Below, one piece after another: positions 42,168 through 52,771 of a stretch of 64,000 nucleotides of DNA. The DNA is from Pseudomonas sp. WS 5079 (GTDB taxonomy: Bacteria > Pseudomonadota > Gammaproteobacteria > Pseudomonadales > Pseudomonadaceae), in the NCBI RefSeq assembly GCF_012985465.1, contig NZ_JAAQWN010000004.1:248001-312000 (forward strand). The letters run 5' to 3'. The translations under genes and the position numbers were made by a program. How positions within the stretch are numbered: the stretch's first letter is position 1; each line of letters starts with the position of its first letter. The notes beneath the pieces are model-generated. The model saw nothing but the letters and a program-made list of their open reading frames with translations. It was not told the DNA's origin and made no database searches.

Positions 42168-43481
42168 TTAAGCGATGGCTTCGCTGCGCTTGCCGAGCAT
42201 GCGGTCGACCCCGAATGCAGCCACCAGGGTGATCACACAAGGCACCAGCCAGGCCAGGCCTTGTTCGCTCAATGGCAGGTTCGCCATTTGAGTGGGCATC
42301 CAGCCAGCCAGGCCTGCGCCCTTGAGTGCGTCAATGGTGCCGAAGATGAACGAAACTAGCATCACCGGGCCAAGGATACGGCCATGCTCATGCCAGAAAT
42401 CCTTGCAGAAACTCAGGGCGACCAGAACGATGCACGGCGGGTAGATCGCGGTCAGGACCGGGATCGAGAACGCGATCAGCTTGGTCAGCCCCAGGTTGGA
42501 CACCAGCAGCGAGAATGCGGCGAGGATCACCACCAGCGTCTTGTAGGACAGTGGCAACACCCGGCTGAAGTACTCGGCGCAGGCACAAGTCAGGCCCACG
42601 GCTGTTACCAGGCACGCCAGGGAAATCAGCACCGCGAGGAAGCCGCTGCCCAGGGAACCGAAGGTATGTTGTACGTAGGCGTGCAGTACCGCTGCGCCGT
42701 TGGCTGCACCGGCGGCCACTTCATGGCTGCCCGAACCGAGGCGGAACAGGCTGATGTACACCAATGCCAGGCCGAGGCCGGCAATCAGTCCGGCAATGAT
42801 CGCGTAACGGGTGATCAGCTGTGGCGATTCAACGCCACGGGAGCGGATGGCGTTGACGATCACGATGCCAAACACCAGTGCGCCCAGGGTATCCATGGTC
42901 AGGTAACCATTGATAAAGCCCTGGGAGAACGGTGCGGCGACGTACTCTGGCGTAGCAACGCCAATATCACCCGCAGGCAGGGCAAAGGCCGCAATGCCCA
43001 GGACCGCCAGCGCAATGATCTTCAGTGGCGCGAGAAAACGGCCGACGGTATCCAACAGGCGCCCTGGATACAGGGAGATGAAGAACACCAGCAGGAAGTA
43101 CACCGAGCTGTAGAGGAACAGTGCCAGCGGACTTTCGCCGGTCAGTGGCGCCAGGCCGACTTCAAAGGAGACTGTTGCGGTACGTGGCGTGGCGAACAGT
43201 GGGCCGACTGCCAGGTAGCACGCTGCAGCCAGGATGCCACCGGCGACCTTGCCGATAGGGCTGCTCAATGCGTCCATGCCACCGCCGACCTTGGCCAGGG
43301 CGATGACCGTGACCACCGGCAGGCCGACTGCAGTGATCAGGAAGCCCAGCGCTGCCATCCAGACATGGGGCCCGGACTGCAAACCGACGATAGGCGGGAA
43401 GATGATGTTACCAGCGCCCACGAACAGCGCAAAAGTCATAAAGCCCAACGCCAGGATATCCTGGCCTTTCAACACTTTCAT
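42168..43481 (-). CDS. brnQ: Branched-chain amino acid : cation symporter BrnQ
   Basis: A 437-residue transporter with about twelve membrane segments and the LIVCS-family N-terminus ([27 protein letters not shown]). It takes up leucine, isoleucine and valine with Na+ or H+. The start MKVLKGQDI at 43481 is the family start. No Shine-Dalgarno sequence stands before it, and the frame stays open for another 73 codons upstream, but that extension is unlike the family. Two palindromes in the upstream gap may be operators. Confidence 0.93.
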   Translation of the reverse strand: MKVLKGQDILALGFMTFALFVGAGNIIFPPIVGLQSGPHVWMAALGFLITAVGLPVVTVIALAKVGGGMDALSSPIGKVAGGILAAACYLAVGPLFATPRTATVSFEVGLAPLTGESPLALFLYSSVYFLLVFFISLYPGRLLDTVGRFLAPLKIIALAVLGIAAFALPAGDIGVATPEYVAAPFSQGFINGYLTMDTLGALVFGIVIVNAIRSRGVESPQLITRYAIIAGLIAGLGLALVYISLFRLGSGSHEVAAGAANGAAVLHAYVQHTFGSLGSGFLAVLISLACLVTAVGLTCACAEYFSRVLPLSYKTLVVILAAFSLLVSNLGLTKLIAFSIPVLTAIYPPCIVLVALSFCKDFWHEHGRILGPVMLVSFIFGTIDALKGAGLAGWMPTQMANLPLSEQGLAWLVPCVITLVAAFGVDRMLGKRSEAIA

Positions 43482-43631
43482 TTGAGGAAATACCACACTA
43501 CTGAATCGGAATTTAGAGGGGGATTCCCTATGGATGAGGGAAATACTGCCGGCCCTTATGGGGACCGACCGGTCTAGCACGCGGCTTCCTTTTGGGATGC
43601 GGGCGCATAAAGAGGCGGCAAGAGTACCGAA

Positions 43632-43692
43632 TTTGTCTGACAAACGCACTGTTGCAGGGCGGACTGTCCGATAAGCGACACTTTGATGTCGC
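43632..43692 (-). promoter_or_regulatory. Two palindromes upstream of brnQ
   Basis: TTTGTC-T-GACAAA (43632-43644) and GCGACA-N6-TGTCGC (43675-43692) are both perfect and lie about 150-210 bp before the brnQ start. They could be regulator sites, for example for a leucine-responsive protein; this is inference. Confidence 0.35.
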
Positions 43693-43722
43693 GTTTTCAT
43701 ACTTAACTTGGTAATAGAAACA

Positions 43723-43817
43723 AATGTGGGAGCGGGCTTGCTCGCGAATGCGGTGGGTCAGCACCGAATGTATCAACTGATACACCGCATTCGCGAGCAA
43801 GCCCGCTCCCACATTTT
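43723..43817. repeat. REPIN, GCGGGC type, near-perfect
   Basis: TGTGGGAGCGGGCTTGCTCG pairs with CGAGCAAGCCCGCTCCCACA across a partly paired loop (GAATGCGGTG / CACCGCATTC). It is the longest and best preserved copy in the window. Confidence 0.9.
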
Positions 43818-43840
43818 GATCTTCAGCAACCTGCAGAATG

Positions 43841-43870
43841 CACAAAGGCCACCCGAAGGTGGCCTTTGTG
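43841..43870. terminator. Intrinsic terminator of the suc operon
   Basis: CACAAAGGCCACC (43841-43853) pairs perfectly with GGTGGCCTTTGTG (43858-43870) across a CGAA loop. It lies 27 bp after the sucD stop. Confidence 0.85.
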
Positions 43871-43897
43871 TGGTGAAGCGTCAGTTAAGCGCGAGGC

Positions 43898-44779
43898 TTA
43901 CTTGATCGCCCAGCCAGTCAGCTCGGACAAAGCCTTGCCGATGTCTGCCAGCGAACGCACGGTTTTTACGCCTGCGTCTTCCAGGGCAGCAAACTTCTCG
44001 TCCGCAGTGCCTTTGCCGCCAGAGATGATTGCGCCAGCATGGCCCATGCGCTTGCCCGCAGGGGCAGTCACACCAGCGATGTAGGAAACAACCGGCTTGG
44101 TCACGTGTGCCTTGATGTAGGCAGCCGCTTCTTCTTCAGCCGAACCGCCGATCTCACCGATCATTACGATCGCTTCGGTCTTCGGGTCTTCCTGGAACAG
44201 TTTCAGGATGTCGATGAAGTTCGAGCCTGGGATCGGGTCACCGCCGATGCCGACGCAAGTCGACTGACCGAAACCGGCGTCAGTGGTCTGCTTCACAGCT
44301 TCGTAGGTCAGGGTGCCGGAACGGGAAACGATACCGACTTTACCTGGCAAGTGAATGTGACCTGGCATGATGCCGATCTTGCATTCGCCTGGAGTGATCA
44401 CGCCTGGGCAGTTAGGGCCGATCAGGGTAACACCCAGCTCGTCGCACTTAACTTTAGCGTCCAGCATGTCCAGGGTAGGAATGCCTTCGGTGATGCAAAC
44501 GATCAGCTTGATGCCGCCGAATGCTGCTTCCAGGATGGAATCCTTGCAGAAAGGAGCTGGAACGTAGATCACGCTGGCGGTGGCGCCAGTTTGAGCAACA
44601 GCTTCTTTCACGGTGTTGAACACTGGCAGGCCCAGGTGCTCGGTGCCGCCTTTGCCCGGAGTGACGCCACCGACCATCTTGGTGCCGTATTCGAGGGCTT
44701 GCTGGGTGTGGAAGCTACCTTGCGAACCGGTAATACCCTGGCAGATAACTTTGGTGTCTTTATTGATCAGGACGCTCAT
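43898..44779 (-). CDS. sucD: Succinate-CoA ligase (ADP-forming) alpha subunit
   Basis: A 293-residue subunit that binds CoA and carries the phosphorylated histidine (GHAGAIISG). The CoA-binding [10 protein letters not shown] start and the [10 protein letters not shown] loop are canonical. Its ATG overlaps the sucC stop by one base (TAATG), so translation is coupled. It is the last gene of the long leftward TCA run. Confidence 0.97.
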   Translation of the reverse strand: MSVLINKDTKVICQGITGSQGSFHTQQALEYGTKMVGGVTPGKGGTEHLGLPVFNTVKEAVAQTGATASVIYVPAPFCKDSILEAAFGGIKLIVCITEGIPTLDMLDAKVKCDELGVTLIGPNCPGVITPGECKIGIMPGHIHLPGKVGIVSRSGTLTYEAVKQTTDAGFGQSTCVGIGGDPIPGSNFIDILKLFQEDPKTEAIVMIGEIGGSAEEEAAAYIKAHVTKPVVSYIAGVTAPAGKRMGHAGAIISGGKGTADEKFAALEDAGVKTVRSLADIGKALSELTGWAIK

Positions 44780-45945
44780 TATTTGCCCTCCGCAGCTTTG
44801 ACAACTTGTTGAGCAGCGTCGGTCAGGCTGGTTGCAGCGATGATGTTCAAACCGCTTTCTGCCAGTACTTTAGCGCCCAGTTCAGCGTTGTTACCTTCAA
44901 GGCGTACAACAACCGGGATTTTCACGCCGACTTCTTTCACTGCACCGATGATGCCTTCGGCAATCATGTCGCAACGAACGATGCCGCCGAAGATGTTGAC
45001 CAGTACTGCAGCGACGTTGGAGTCGGACAGGATGATCTTGAACGCTTCGGTAACGCGTTCTTTGGTGGCACCGCCGCCTACGTCGAGGAAGTTGGCTGGC
45101 TTGCCGCCATGCAGGTTGACAATGTCCATGGTACCCATGGCCAGGCCAGCACCGTTGACCATGCAACCGATGTTACCTTCCAGGGCTACGTAGTTCAGTT
45201 CGAACTTGGCAGCGTGCGCTTCGCGCGGATCGTCTTGCGACGGATCGTGGAAAGTCTTCAGCTTAGGCTGACGGTACATGGCGTTGGCGTCGATGTTGAT
45301 CTTGGCATCGAGGCAATGCAGATCGCCGTCAGCCTTGATCACCAGCGGGTTCACTTCCAGCAGGGCCAGATCGTGATCCTGGAACAGTTTGGCCAGACCT
45401 ACGAAGATCTTGGCGAACTGGGCAACTTGCTTGCCTTCCAGGCCCAGCTGGAAAGCCAGCTCGCGACCCTGGAATGGCTGAGCGCCAACCAGTGGGTCGA
45501 TAGTGGCTTTCAGAATTTTTTCTGGGGTTTCGTGAGCGATCTTCTCGATGTCCACGCCACCTTCGGTGGAAGCCATGAACACGATGCGACGGCTCGAACG
45601 GTCAACGACAGCGCCCAGGTACAGCTCTTTAGCGATATCAGTGCACGATTCAACCAGGATCTTGGTGACTGGCTGGCCATTGGCGTCAGTCTGGTAAGTC
45701 ACCAGACGCTTGCCCAGCCACTGCTGTGCGAAGGCCTTGGCGTCTTCTTTGCTGCGAACCAGCTTAACGCCGCCCGCTTTACCGCGACCACCAGCGTGGA
45801 CCTGGGCTTTGACAACCCATTCAGTGCCGCCGATTTTGTCGCAAGCTTCTGCTGCTGCTTCCGGGGTGTCTACTGCGTAGCCCTTGGAAACTGGCAGGCC
45901 GTACTCAGCGAACAGCTGCTTACCCTGATACTCGTGAAGATTCAT
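44779..45945 (-). CDS. sucC: Succinate-CoA ligase (ADP-forming) beta subunit
   Basis: A 388-residue ATP-grasp subunit that binds the nucleotide and Mg2+ ([12 protein letters not shown] start; [11 protein letters not shown] near the end). With SucD it converts succinyl-CoA to succinate with ATP formation. The start at 45945 is the family start; the 16-codon upstream extension is not conserved. It is separated from lpd by a 202-bp structured gap. Confidence 0.97.
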   Translation of the reverse strand: MNLHEYQGKQLFAEYGLPVSKGYAVDTPEAAAEACDKIGGTEWVVKAQVHAGGRGKAGGVKLVRSKEDAKAFAQQWLGKRLVTYQTDANGQPVTKILVESCTDIAKELYLGAVVDRSSRRIVFMASTEGGVDIEKIAHETPEKILKATIDPLVGAQPFQGRELAFQLGLEGKQVAQFAKIFVGLAKLFQDHDLALLEVNPLVIKADGDLHCLDAKINIDANAMYRQPKLKTFHDPSQDDPREAHAAKFELNYVALEGNIGCMVNGAGLAMGTMDIVNLHGGKPANFLDVGGGATKERVTEAFKIILSDSNVAAVLVNIFGGIVRCDMIAEGIIGAVKEVGVKIPVVVRLEGNNAELGAKVLAESGLNIIAATSLTDAAQQVVKAAEGK

Positions 45946-46058
45946 GCTTTTTACCGTCTTCGTTAGGTACTGCGCATTCGGCGCTGCGCTCATTATGAGT
46001 GCCGCGCCACCTGTGACTGCTGCTTGCCCAACTTCGCCGCCCTAGGGCCGGCAAAGCT

Positions 46059-46102
46059 GCGCAAGACTGCGTCCAGCGGATATTCCGCGGTGAGTCTTGC
46101 GC
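46059..46102 (-). promoter_or_regulatory. Two-tier hairpin in the lpd-sucC gap
   Basis: The outer stem GCGCAAGACT (46059-46068) pairs with AGTCTTGCGC (46093-46102) and encloses an inner GCGGA-TAT-TCCGC stem. No T run follows on the minus strand, so it is not a standard terminator. It could be an RNA-processing or stabilising element that sets sucCD levels. Confidence 0.5.
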
Positions 46103-46147
46103 GCAAGGCTCACGACGGGCAACCGCCGTGGTTTCTTATTATCTCGC

Positions 46148-47614
<1,467 letters not shown>

Positions 47615-47683
47615 TTAGCTCCAAGCTGCAAGCCAAGCTGATTTTTCCTACAGCTTGTAGCCCGCAACTTGAAGCTGCTTCTA

Positions 47684-48919
47684 TCAGATATCCAGGAGCA
47701 GGCGAGCCGGGTCTTCCAGCAGATTCTTGATGGTCACCAGGAACGTAACGGCTTCCTTACCATCGATCAGGCGGTGATCGTAGGACAGCGCCAGGTACAT
47801 CATCGGACGGATCACGACCTGGCCGTTGATGGCCATCGGACGCTGGATGATGTTGTGCATGCCCAGGATCGCAGCTTGCGGCGGGTTGACGATCGGGGTC
47901 GACATCATCGAACCGAAAGTACCACCGTTAGTGATCGTGAAGGTACCGCCGGTCATCTCGTCGATGGTCAGCTTGCCGTCACGGGCTTTCTTGCCGAAGC
48001 CAGCGATGCCGCCTTCGATTTCAGCCAGGCTCATCAGTTCGGCGTTACGCAGGACCGGAACCACCAGGCCACGGTCGCTGGAGACGGCAACGCCGACGTC
48101 TGCATAACCGTGGTAAACGATGTCGCTGCCGTCGATGGAAGCGTTGACTGCCGGGAAACGCTTCAGCGCTTCGGTGGCCGCTTTCACGAAGAACGACATG
48201 AAGCCCAGGCGCACGCCGTTGTGGGACTTCTCGAACAGATCCTTGTACTTCGAACGCAGGGCCATGACTTCAGTCATGTCGACTTCGTTGAAAGTGGTCA
48301 GCATCGCCATGTTCGACTGTGCTTCAACCAGGCGCTTGGCCACGGTGGCACGCACACGGGTCATTGGCACGCGCTTCTCGGTGCGGTCGCCAGCGGCGAA
48401 CACAGGCGCAGCGGCAGCCGGGGCAGCAGCCTTGGCAGGTGCGGCAGCCGGAGCGTTTTTCTTGGCTTCAACAGCAGCAACCACGTCTTCCTTGGTCACA
48501 CGGCCGTCTTTGCCAGTGCCTTTGATGGAAGCCAGGTTGATGCCGTTTTCTTCAGCCAGCTGACGTGCAGCCGGTGCAGCGATTGGATCTTCACCACCAG
48601 CAGCCGGAGCGGCAGCAGCAGGTGCAGCAGGTGCAGCAGCCGGAGCAGCAGCAGCGGCGGCTGGAGCGGCGGCGGCAGCGCTGCCCGCTTCGATCGAGCC
48701 CAGTACCTGGTTGGACAGGACGGTTGCACCTTCTTCGGCAACGATGGCGCCCAGGACGCCGTCGGCTTCGGCCAACACTTCCAGGACGACTTTGTCAGTC
48801 TCGATGTCGACGATCAGGTCGTCACGCTTGACGGCCTCGCCTGGTTTCTTGTGCCAGGTGGCAACGGTGCCATCGGCAACCGATTCCGGGAATGACGGGG
48901 CTTTGATTTCGATAGCCAT
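47684..48919 (-). CDS. sucB: 2-oxoglutarate dehydrogenase E2 (dihydrolipoyl succinyltransferase)
   Basis: A 411-residue acyltransferase. The lipoyl domain (about 1-75, ETDKVVLEV with the lipoylated Lys) is followed by a very Ala/Pro-rich linker (about 80-105), the E3-binding domain ([14 protein letters not shown]), a second Ala-rich linker, and the catalytic domain with [11 protein letters not shown] (His and Asp). It forms the core of the complex with SucA and LpdG. It lies 44 bp after sucA. Confidence 0.97.
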   Translation of the reverse strand: MAIEIKAPSFPESVADGTVATWHKKPGEAVKRDDLIVDIETDKVVLEVLAEADGVLGAIVAEEGATVLSNQVLGSIEAGSAAAAAPAAAAAAPAAAPAAPAAAAPAAGGEDPIAAPAARQLAEENGINLASIKGTGKDGRVTKEDVVAAVEAKKNAPAAAPAKAAAPAAAAPVFAAGDRTEKRVPMTRVRATVAKRLVEAQSNMAMLTTFNEVDMTEVMALRSKYKDLFEKSHNGVRLGFMSFFVKAATEALKRFPAVNASIDGSDIVYHGYADVGVAVSSDRGLVVPVLRNAELMSLAEIEGGIAGFGKKARDGKLTIDEMTGGTFTITNGGTFGSMMSTPIVNPPQAAILGMHNIIQRPMAINGQVVIRPMMYLALSYDHRLIDGKEAVTFLVTIKNLLEDPARLLLDI

Positions 48920-48963
48920 TATCTGTGGGTCCTTAAAATTCGGTTTCAGTCAGCGCGAAGGCG

Positions 48964-51795
48964 TTAAACAGTGAAAGCATCTTGCAGCAGTTTTTCCTGC
49001 TGCTCGGCGTGCATCGATGCATAACCACAAGCAGGTGCAGCAGAAGCATCACGACCGGCGTACTCCAGGCCCAGGGCCTTGTTGTGGTTGCCGATGCTGC
49101 GACGCAGGTGATGCTGGCTGCTGTACCACGCGCCCTGGTTCATCGGTTCTTCCTGACACCACACCACATGGGTGAGGTTGGTGTAAGGCGCAATGGCCTC
49201 CATCAGGTCATCTTCCGGGAACGGGTAAAGCTGCTCGATACGCACGATGGCGATGTCTTCGCGGCCTTCGGCACGACGTTTTTCCAGCAAGTCGTAGTAA
49301 ACCTTGCCGCTGCACAGGATCAGGCGAGTGACCTTGGCTGCATCCAGGGTGTCGATTTCCGGAATAACGGTCTGGAACGAACCATCGGCCAGATCTTCCA
49401 GGGTCGAGATGGCCAATTTGTGACGCAACAGCGATTTCGGAGTCAGCACTACCAGCGGCTTGCGCAGCGGGCGGATCACCTGGCGACGCAGCAAGTGGTA
49501 GATCTGGGCCGGGGTAGTCGGCACGCACACCTGGATATTGTGCTCGGCGCACAACTGCAGGTAACGCTCCAGACGGGCCGAGGAGTGCTCAGGACCCTGA
49601 CCTTCATAACCGTGTGGCAGCAACATGGTCAGACCGCACAGACGGCCCCACTTGTGCTCGCCGCTGGTGATGAACTGGTCGATAACCACCTGGGCACCGT
49701 TGGCGAAGTCGCCGAACTGGGCTTCCCAGATCACCAGCGCGTTAGGCGTGGTGGTCGAGTAACCGTATTCGAACGCCAGTACGGCCTCTTCGGACAGGAA
49801 CGAATCGTACAAGTCGAAACGTGGCTGGCCTTCATACAAGTGCTGCAACGGGATGTAGGTGCCCGCGTCTTTCTGGTTGTGCAATACCGCGTGACGGTGC
49901 GAGAACGTACCACGGCCGATGTCCTGGCCGGTCATGCGGATCGGGTGACCTTCGAACGCCAGGGTCGCGTACGCCATGGTTTCAGCGTAACCCCAGTTGA
50001 TCGGCAGGCCGCCGGCTTGCATCTTCTGACGGTCTTCGTAGATCTTCGCAACCTGGCGCTGTACCACGAAGCCTTCCGGGATTTCCAGCAGCTTGGCGGA
50101 CAGTTCCTGCAGGGTTTTCAGATCGAACGAAGTGTCGTGGCGCGCAGTCCAGGCGTGGCCCAGGTATGGACGCCAGTCCACGAACAGCTCTTTGTTCGGC
50201 TCTTTGACCAGGCTTTTTACTACATGCAGACCGTTGTCCAGCGCGTTGCGGTACTCATCGATTTTCGCCTGAACACGCGCTTCATCCAGCACGCCGGCCT
50301 TGGTCAGGCTTTCGGCGTACAGCTCACGGGTGGTGCGCTGCTTGGAGATCTGCTGGTACATCAACGGCTGGGTGCCGCTAGGCTCATCCGCTTCGTTGTG
50401 ACCGCGACGGCGGTAGCAAACCAGGTCGATGACCACGTCACGCTTGAACTGCATGCGGTAGTCAATGGCCAGTTGGGTCACGAACAATACGGCTTCCGGA
50501 TCATCCCCATTCACATGGAGGATCGGCGCCTGGATCATCTTGGCAACGTCGGTCGCGTACTCGGTAGAGCGTGCGTCCAGCGGGTTGCTAATGGTGAAAC
50601 CCACCTGGTTGTTGATGACGATGTGAATGGTACCGCCGGTCTTGAAGCCGCGAGTCTGCGACATCTGGAACGTTTCCAGGACCACGCCTTGACCGGCGAA
50701 TGCCGCGTCACCGTGGATGGAAATCGGCAGAACCTTCTCACCGGTGGAGTCGTTGCGACGATCCTGGCGAGCACGTACCGAACCCTCGACCACTGGAGAA
50801 ACGATTTCCAGGTGGGATGGGTTGAACGCCATGGCCAGGTGGACTTCACCACCGGTGGTCATCACGTTGGACGAGAAGCCCTGGTGGTATTTAACGTCAC
50901 CGGAACCCAGCTCGACCTTCTTCTTGCCTTCGAACTCGTCGAACAGCTCGCGCGGGTTCTTGCCGAAGGTGTTGACCAACACGTTCAGGCGACCACGGTG
51001 AGCCATGCCGATCACGATTTCCTTGGTGCCGTAGGAACCGGAACGCTGGATCAGTTCGTCAAGCATCGGAATCAGGCTCTCGCCGCCTTCCAGGCCGAAA
51101 CGCTTGGTGCCCGGGTATTTGGTGCCCAGGTATTTTTCAAGGCCTTCGGCAGCGGTGACGCGCTCAAGCAGGTGGCCACGCACATCGGCAGACAGCACCG
51201 GACGGCCACGCACGCCTTCCAGGCGATGCTGGAACCAGTGGCGCTGCTCGGAATCGGTGATATGCGTAAATTCAGCGCCGATGGTGCGGCAATATGTCTG
51301 CTGCAACGCTTCGTGAATTTCGCGTAGGCTCGCTTCCTCTTTGCCGATGAACAGGTCGCCGGCACGGAAAATCGTATCAAGATCGGCATTGGTCAAGCCG
51401 TAGTGATTGATCGACAGGTCTGCAGGTGCAGGACGCTGCCACAGCCCCAGCGGATCAAGCTGGGCTGCCTGGTGGCCACGCATACGGTAGGCCTGGATCA
51501 GTCGCAATACTTCAACTTGCTTCTTCTCGTGCTCACTGCTCACGCTCCCGGCGGAAACCGGCTGGGCGCGGCGCTGGTTCTTTGCCAGCAGCACAAATTG
51601 ATCGCGAATTGTTGCATGCGATACATCGGTGGCAGCGTTGCCGTCTGAAGACAACGTCTGAAATTTGGTGCGCCATTCTTCTGGCACAGCGTTAGGGTCG
51701 TGCAGGTAGAGCTCATAAAGCTCTTCCACATAGGCAGCGTTACCACCTGAAAGATAGCCGCTGTTCCACATGCGCTGCATCACGCTTTCTTGCAT
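48964..51795 (-). CDS. sucA: 2-oxoglutarate dehydrogenase E1
   Basis: A 943-residue thiamine-diphosphate enzyme that decarboxylates 2-oxoglutarate and transfers the succinyl group to SucB. The N-terminal NAAYVEELYELYLHDP segment, the ThDP region (VIGMAHRGRLNVLVNTFGK; GDAAFAGQGVV; RRRGHNEADEPS) and a complete C-terminus are present. A terminator-like hairpin lies about 190 bp upstream, so it may have its own promoter in addition to read-through from sdh. Confidence 0.97.
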   Translation of the reverse strand: MQESVMQRMWNSGYLSGGNAAYVEELYELYLHDPNAVPEEWRTKFQTLSSDGNAATDVSHATIRDQFVLLAKNQRRAQPVSAGSVSSEHEKKQVEVLRLIQAYRMRGHQAAQLDPLGLWQRPAPADLSINHYGLTNADLDTIFRAGDLFIGKEEASLREIHEALQQTYCRTIGAEFTHITDSEQRHWFQHRLEGVRGRPVLSADVRGHLLERVTAAEGLEKYLGTKYPGTKRFGLEGGESLIPMLDELIQRSGSYGTKEIVIGMAHRGRLNVLVNTFGKNPRELFDEFEGKKKVELGSGDVKYHQGFSSNVMTTGGEVHLAMAFNPSHLEIVSPVVEGSVRARQDRRNDSTGEKVLPISIHGDAAFAGQGVVLETFQMSQTRGFKTGGTIHIVINNQVGFTISNPLDARSTEYATDVAKMIQAPILHVNGDDPEAVLFVTQLAIDYRMQFKRDVVIDLVCYRRRGHNEADEPSGTQPLMYQQISKQRTTRELYAESLTKAGVLDEARVQAKIDEYRNALDNGLHVVKSLVKEPNKELFVDWRPYLGHAWTARHDTSFDLKTLQELSAKLLEIPEGFVVQRQVAKIYEDRQKMQAGGLPINWGYAETMAYATLAFEGHPIRMTGQDIGRGTFSHRHAVLHNQKDAGTYIPLQHLYEGQPRFDLYDSFLSEEAVLAFEYGYSTTTPNALVIWEAQFGDFANGAQVVIDQFITSGEHKWGRLCGLTMLLPHGYEGQGPEHSSARLERYLQLCAEHNIQVCVPTTPAQIYHLLRRQVIRPLRKPLVVLTPKSLLRHKLAISTLEDLADGSFQTVIPEIDTLDAAKVTRLILCSGKVYYDLLEKRRAEGREDIAIVRIEQLYPFPEDDLMEAIAPYTNLTHVVWCQEEPMNQGAWYSSQHHLRRSIGNHNKALGLEYAGRDASAAPACGYASMHAEQQEKLLQDAFTV

Positions 51796-51901
51796 GCTTG
51801 GTCACCCTCGATTTGGGGACACCACCGGCGAAAACACCGAGTTTGCTTGCAAAAGGCCAAGTGCAGCGACCAAAACAAGCCACTTAGGATCACGCTGATA
51901 G

Positions 51902-51919
51902 TTCGGGTACCAACCCGAA
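51902..51919 (-). promoter_or_regulatory. Short inverted repeat in the sucA leader
   Basis: TTCGGGT (51902-51908) pairs with ACCCGAA (51913-51919) across ACCA, about 107-124 bp upstream of the sucA start. Its role, as operator or RNA structure, is unknown. Confidence 0.35.
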
Positions 51920-51982
51920 TGCCCCTGCTTGTCTCATTTCTTCAAAATAAGAGCTGCGGCTTTGTAAGTCGCTGCTCAAGTT

Positions 51983-52016
51983 AAAACTACGGCGCCGGTT
52001 GAAGCCTGCGCCGTAG
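51983..52016 (-). terminator. Terminator/attenuator between sdhB and sucA
   Basis: On the minus strand CTACGGCGC (52016-52008) pairs with GCGCCGTAG (51995-51987) across 12 nt and is followed by TTTTAA. It lies about 40 bp after the sdhB stop and would end or attenuate the sdhCDAB transcript. Confidence 0.65.
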
Positions 52017-52055
52017 CATTTACGGGCACAACGGTCCTGCTTTTACTACAACGTC

Positions 52056-52760
52056 TTACACGCCGCTTTGCAGCAGCATGTTACGGATGTGACCAATGGC
52101 CTTAGTCGGGTTCAGGCCTTTGGGACATACGTTGACGCAGTTCATGATCCCGCGGCAGCGGAATACGCTGAACGGGTCATCCAGTGAAGCCAGACGCTCG
52201 GACGTCTTGGTGTCACGGCTGTCTGCCAGGAAGCGATAGGCTTGCAGCAGTGCAGCTGGACCCAGGAACTTGTCCGGGTTCCACCAGAAGGACGGGCAAG
52301 AGGTCGAGCAGCAAGCGCACAGGATGCACTCGTACAGACCGTCGAGCTTCTCGCGCTCTTCCGGGGACTGCAGACGCTCGATGGCCGGAGCCGGCGTGTC
52401 GTTCTGCAGGAATGGCTTCACCTTCTCGTATTGCTTGTAGAAGATGCTCATATCGACGACCAGGTCACGGATAACCGGCAAACCTGGCAGTGGACGTACA
52501 ACAAGCTTGTTCTTCTTGACCACGGCCGACAGCGGCGTGACACAAGCCAGGCCGTTTTTGCCGTTGATGTTCATGCCGTCGGAGCCGCAGACACCTTCAC
52601 GGCAAGAGCGACGATAGGAGAAACCTTCGTCCTGCTCTTTGATCAGGGCCAGCACATCCAGCACCATCAGGTCTTTACCACCGGTATCGACCTCAAATTC
52701 CTGCATGAACGGCGCAGCGTCCTGATCAGGGTTGTAGCGATAAACACTGACTTTCAACAT
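52056..52760 (-). CDS. sdhB: Succinate dehydrogenase iron-sulfur subunit
   Basis: A 234-residue subunit with the [2Fe-2S] ligands (CREGVCGSDG ... C), and the [4Fe-4S] and [3Fe-4S] motifs (CILCACCSTSCP and CRGIMNCVNVCPKG). It passes electrons from SdhA to ubiquinone at SdhCD. The start MLKVSVYRYN at 52760 is the family start, 12 bp after sdhA. Confidence 0.97.
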   Translation of the reverse strand: MLKVSVYRYNPDQDAAPFMQEFEVDTGGKDLMVLDVLALIKEQDEGFSYRRSCREGVCGSDGMNINGKNGLACVTPLSAVVKKNKLVVRPLPGLPVIRDLVVDMSIFYKQYEKVKPFLQNDTPAPAIERLQSPEEREKLDGLYECILCACCSTSCPSFWWNPDKFLGPAALLQAYRFLADSRDTKTSERLASLDDPFSVFRCRGIMNCVNVCPKGLNPTKAIGHIRNMLLQSGV

Positions 52761-52771
52761 GGCAGCCACCC

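Larger units (their letters stand above)
43482..43897. other. 416-bp region between brnQ and sucD
   Basis: From left to right it holds the brnQ leader, a TTTGTC-T-GACAAA palindrome (43632-43644), a GCGACA-CTTTGA-TGTCGC palindrome (43675-43692), a REPIN (43723-43817) and the sucD terminator (43841-43870). No gene is seen. Confidence 0.7.

Noticed and set aside
43482..43700. N-terminal extension of BrnQ by 73 residues
   Set aside because: The extension is Arg/Ser-rich, unlike a transporter N-terminus, and the family start is at 43481.
46059..46102. Intrinsic terminator in the lpd-sucC gap
   Set aside because: The stem is good but no T run follows in the direction of transcription, so it is listed as a structured element instead.
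48982..51327. A 781-codon open frame antisense to sucA
   Set aside because: It lies wholly inside sucA on the other strand, a common effect of GC-rich codon use. Composition is unlike real proteins and there is no ribosome-binding site.
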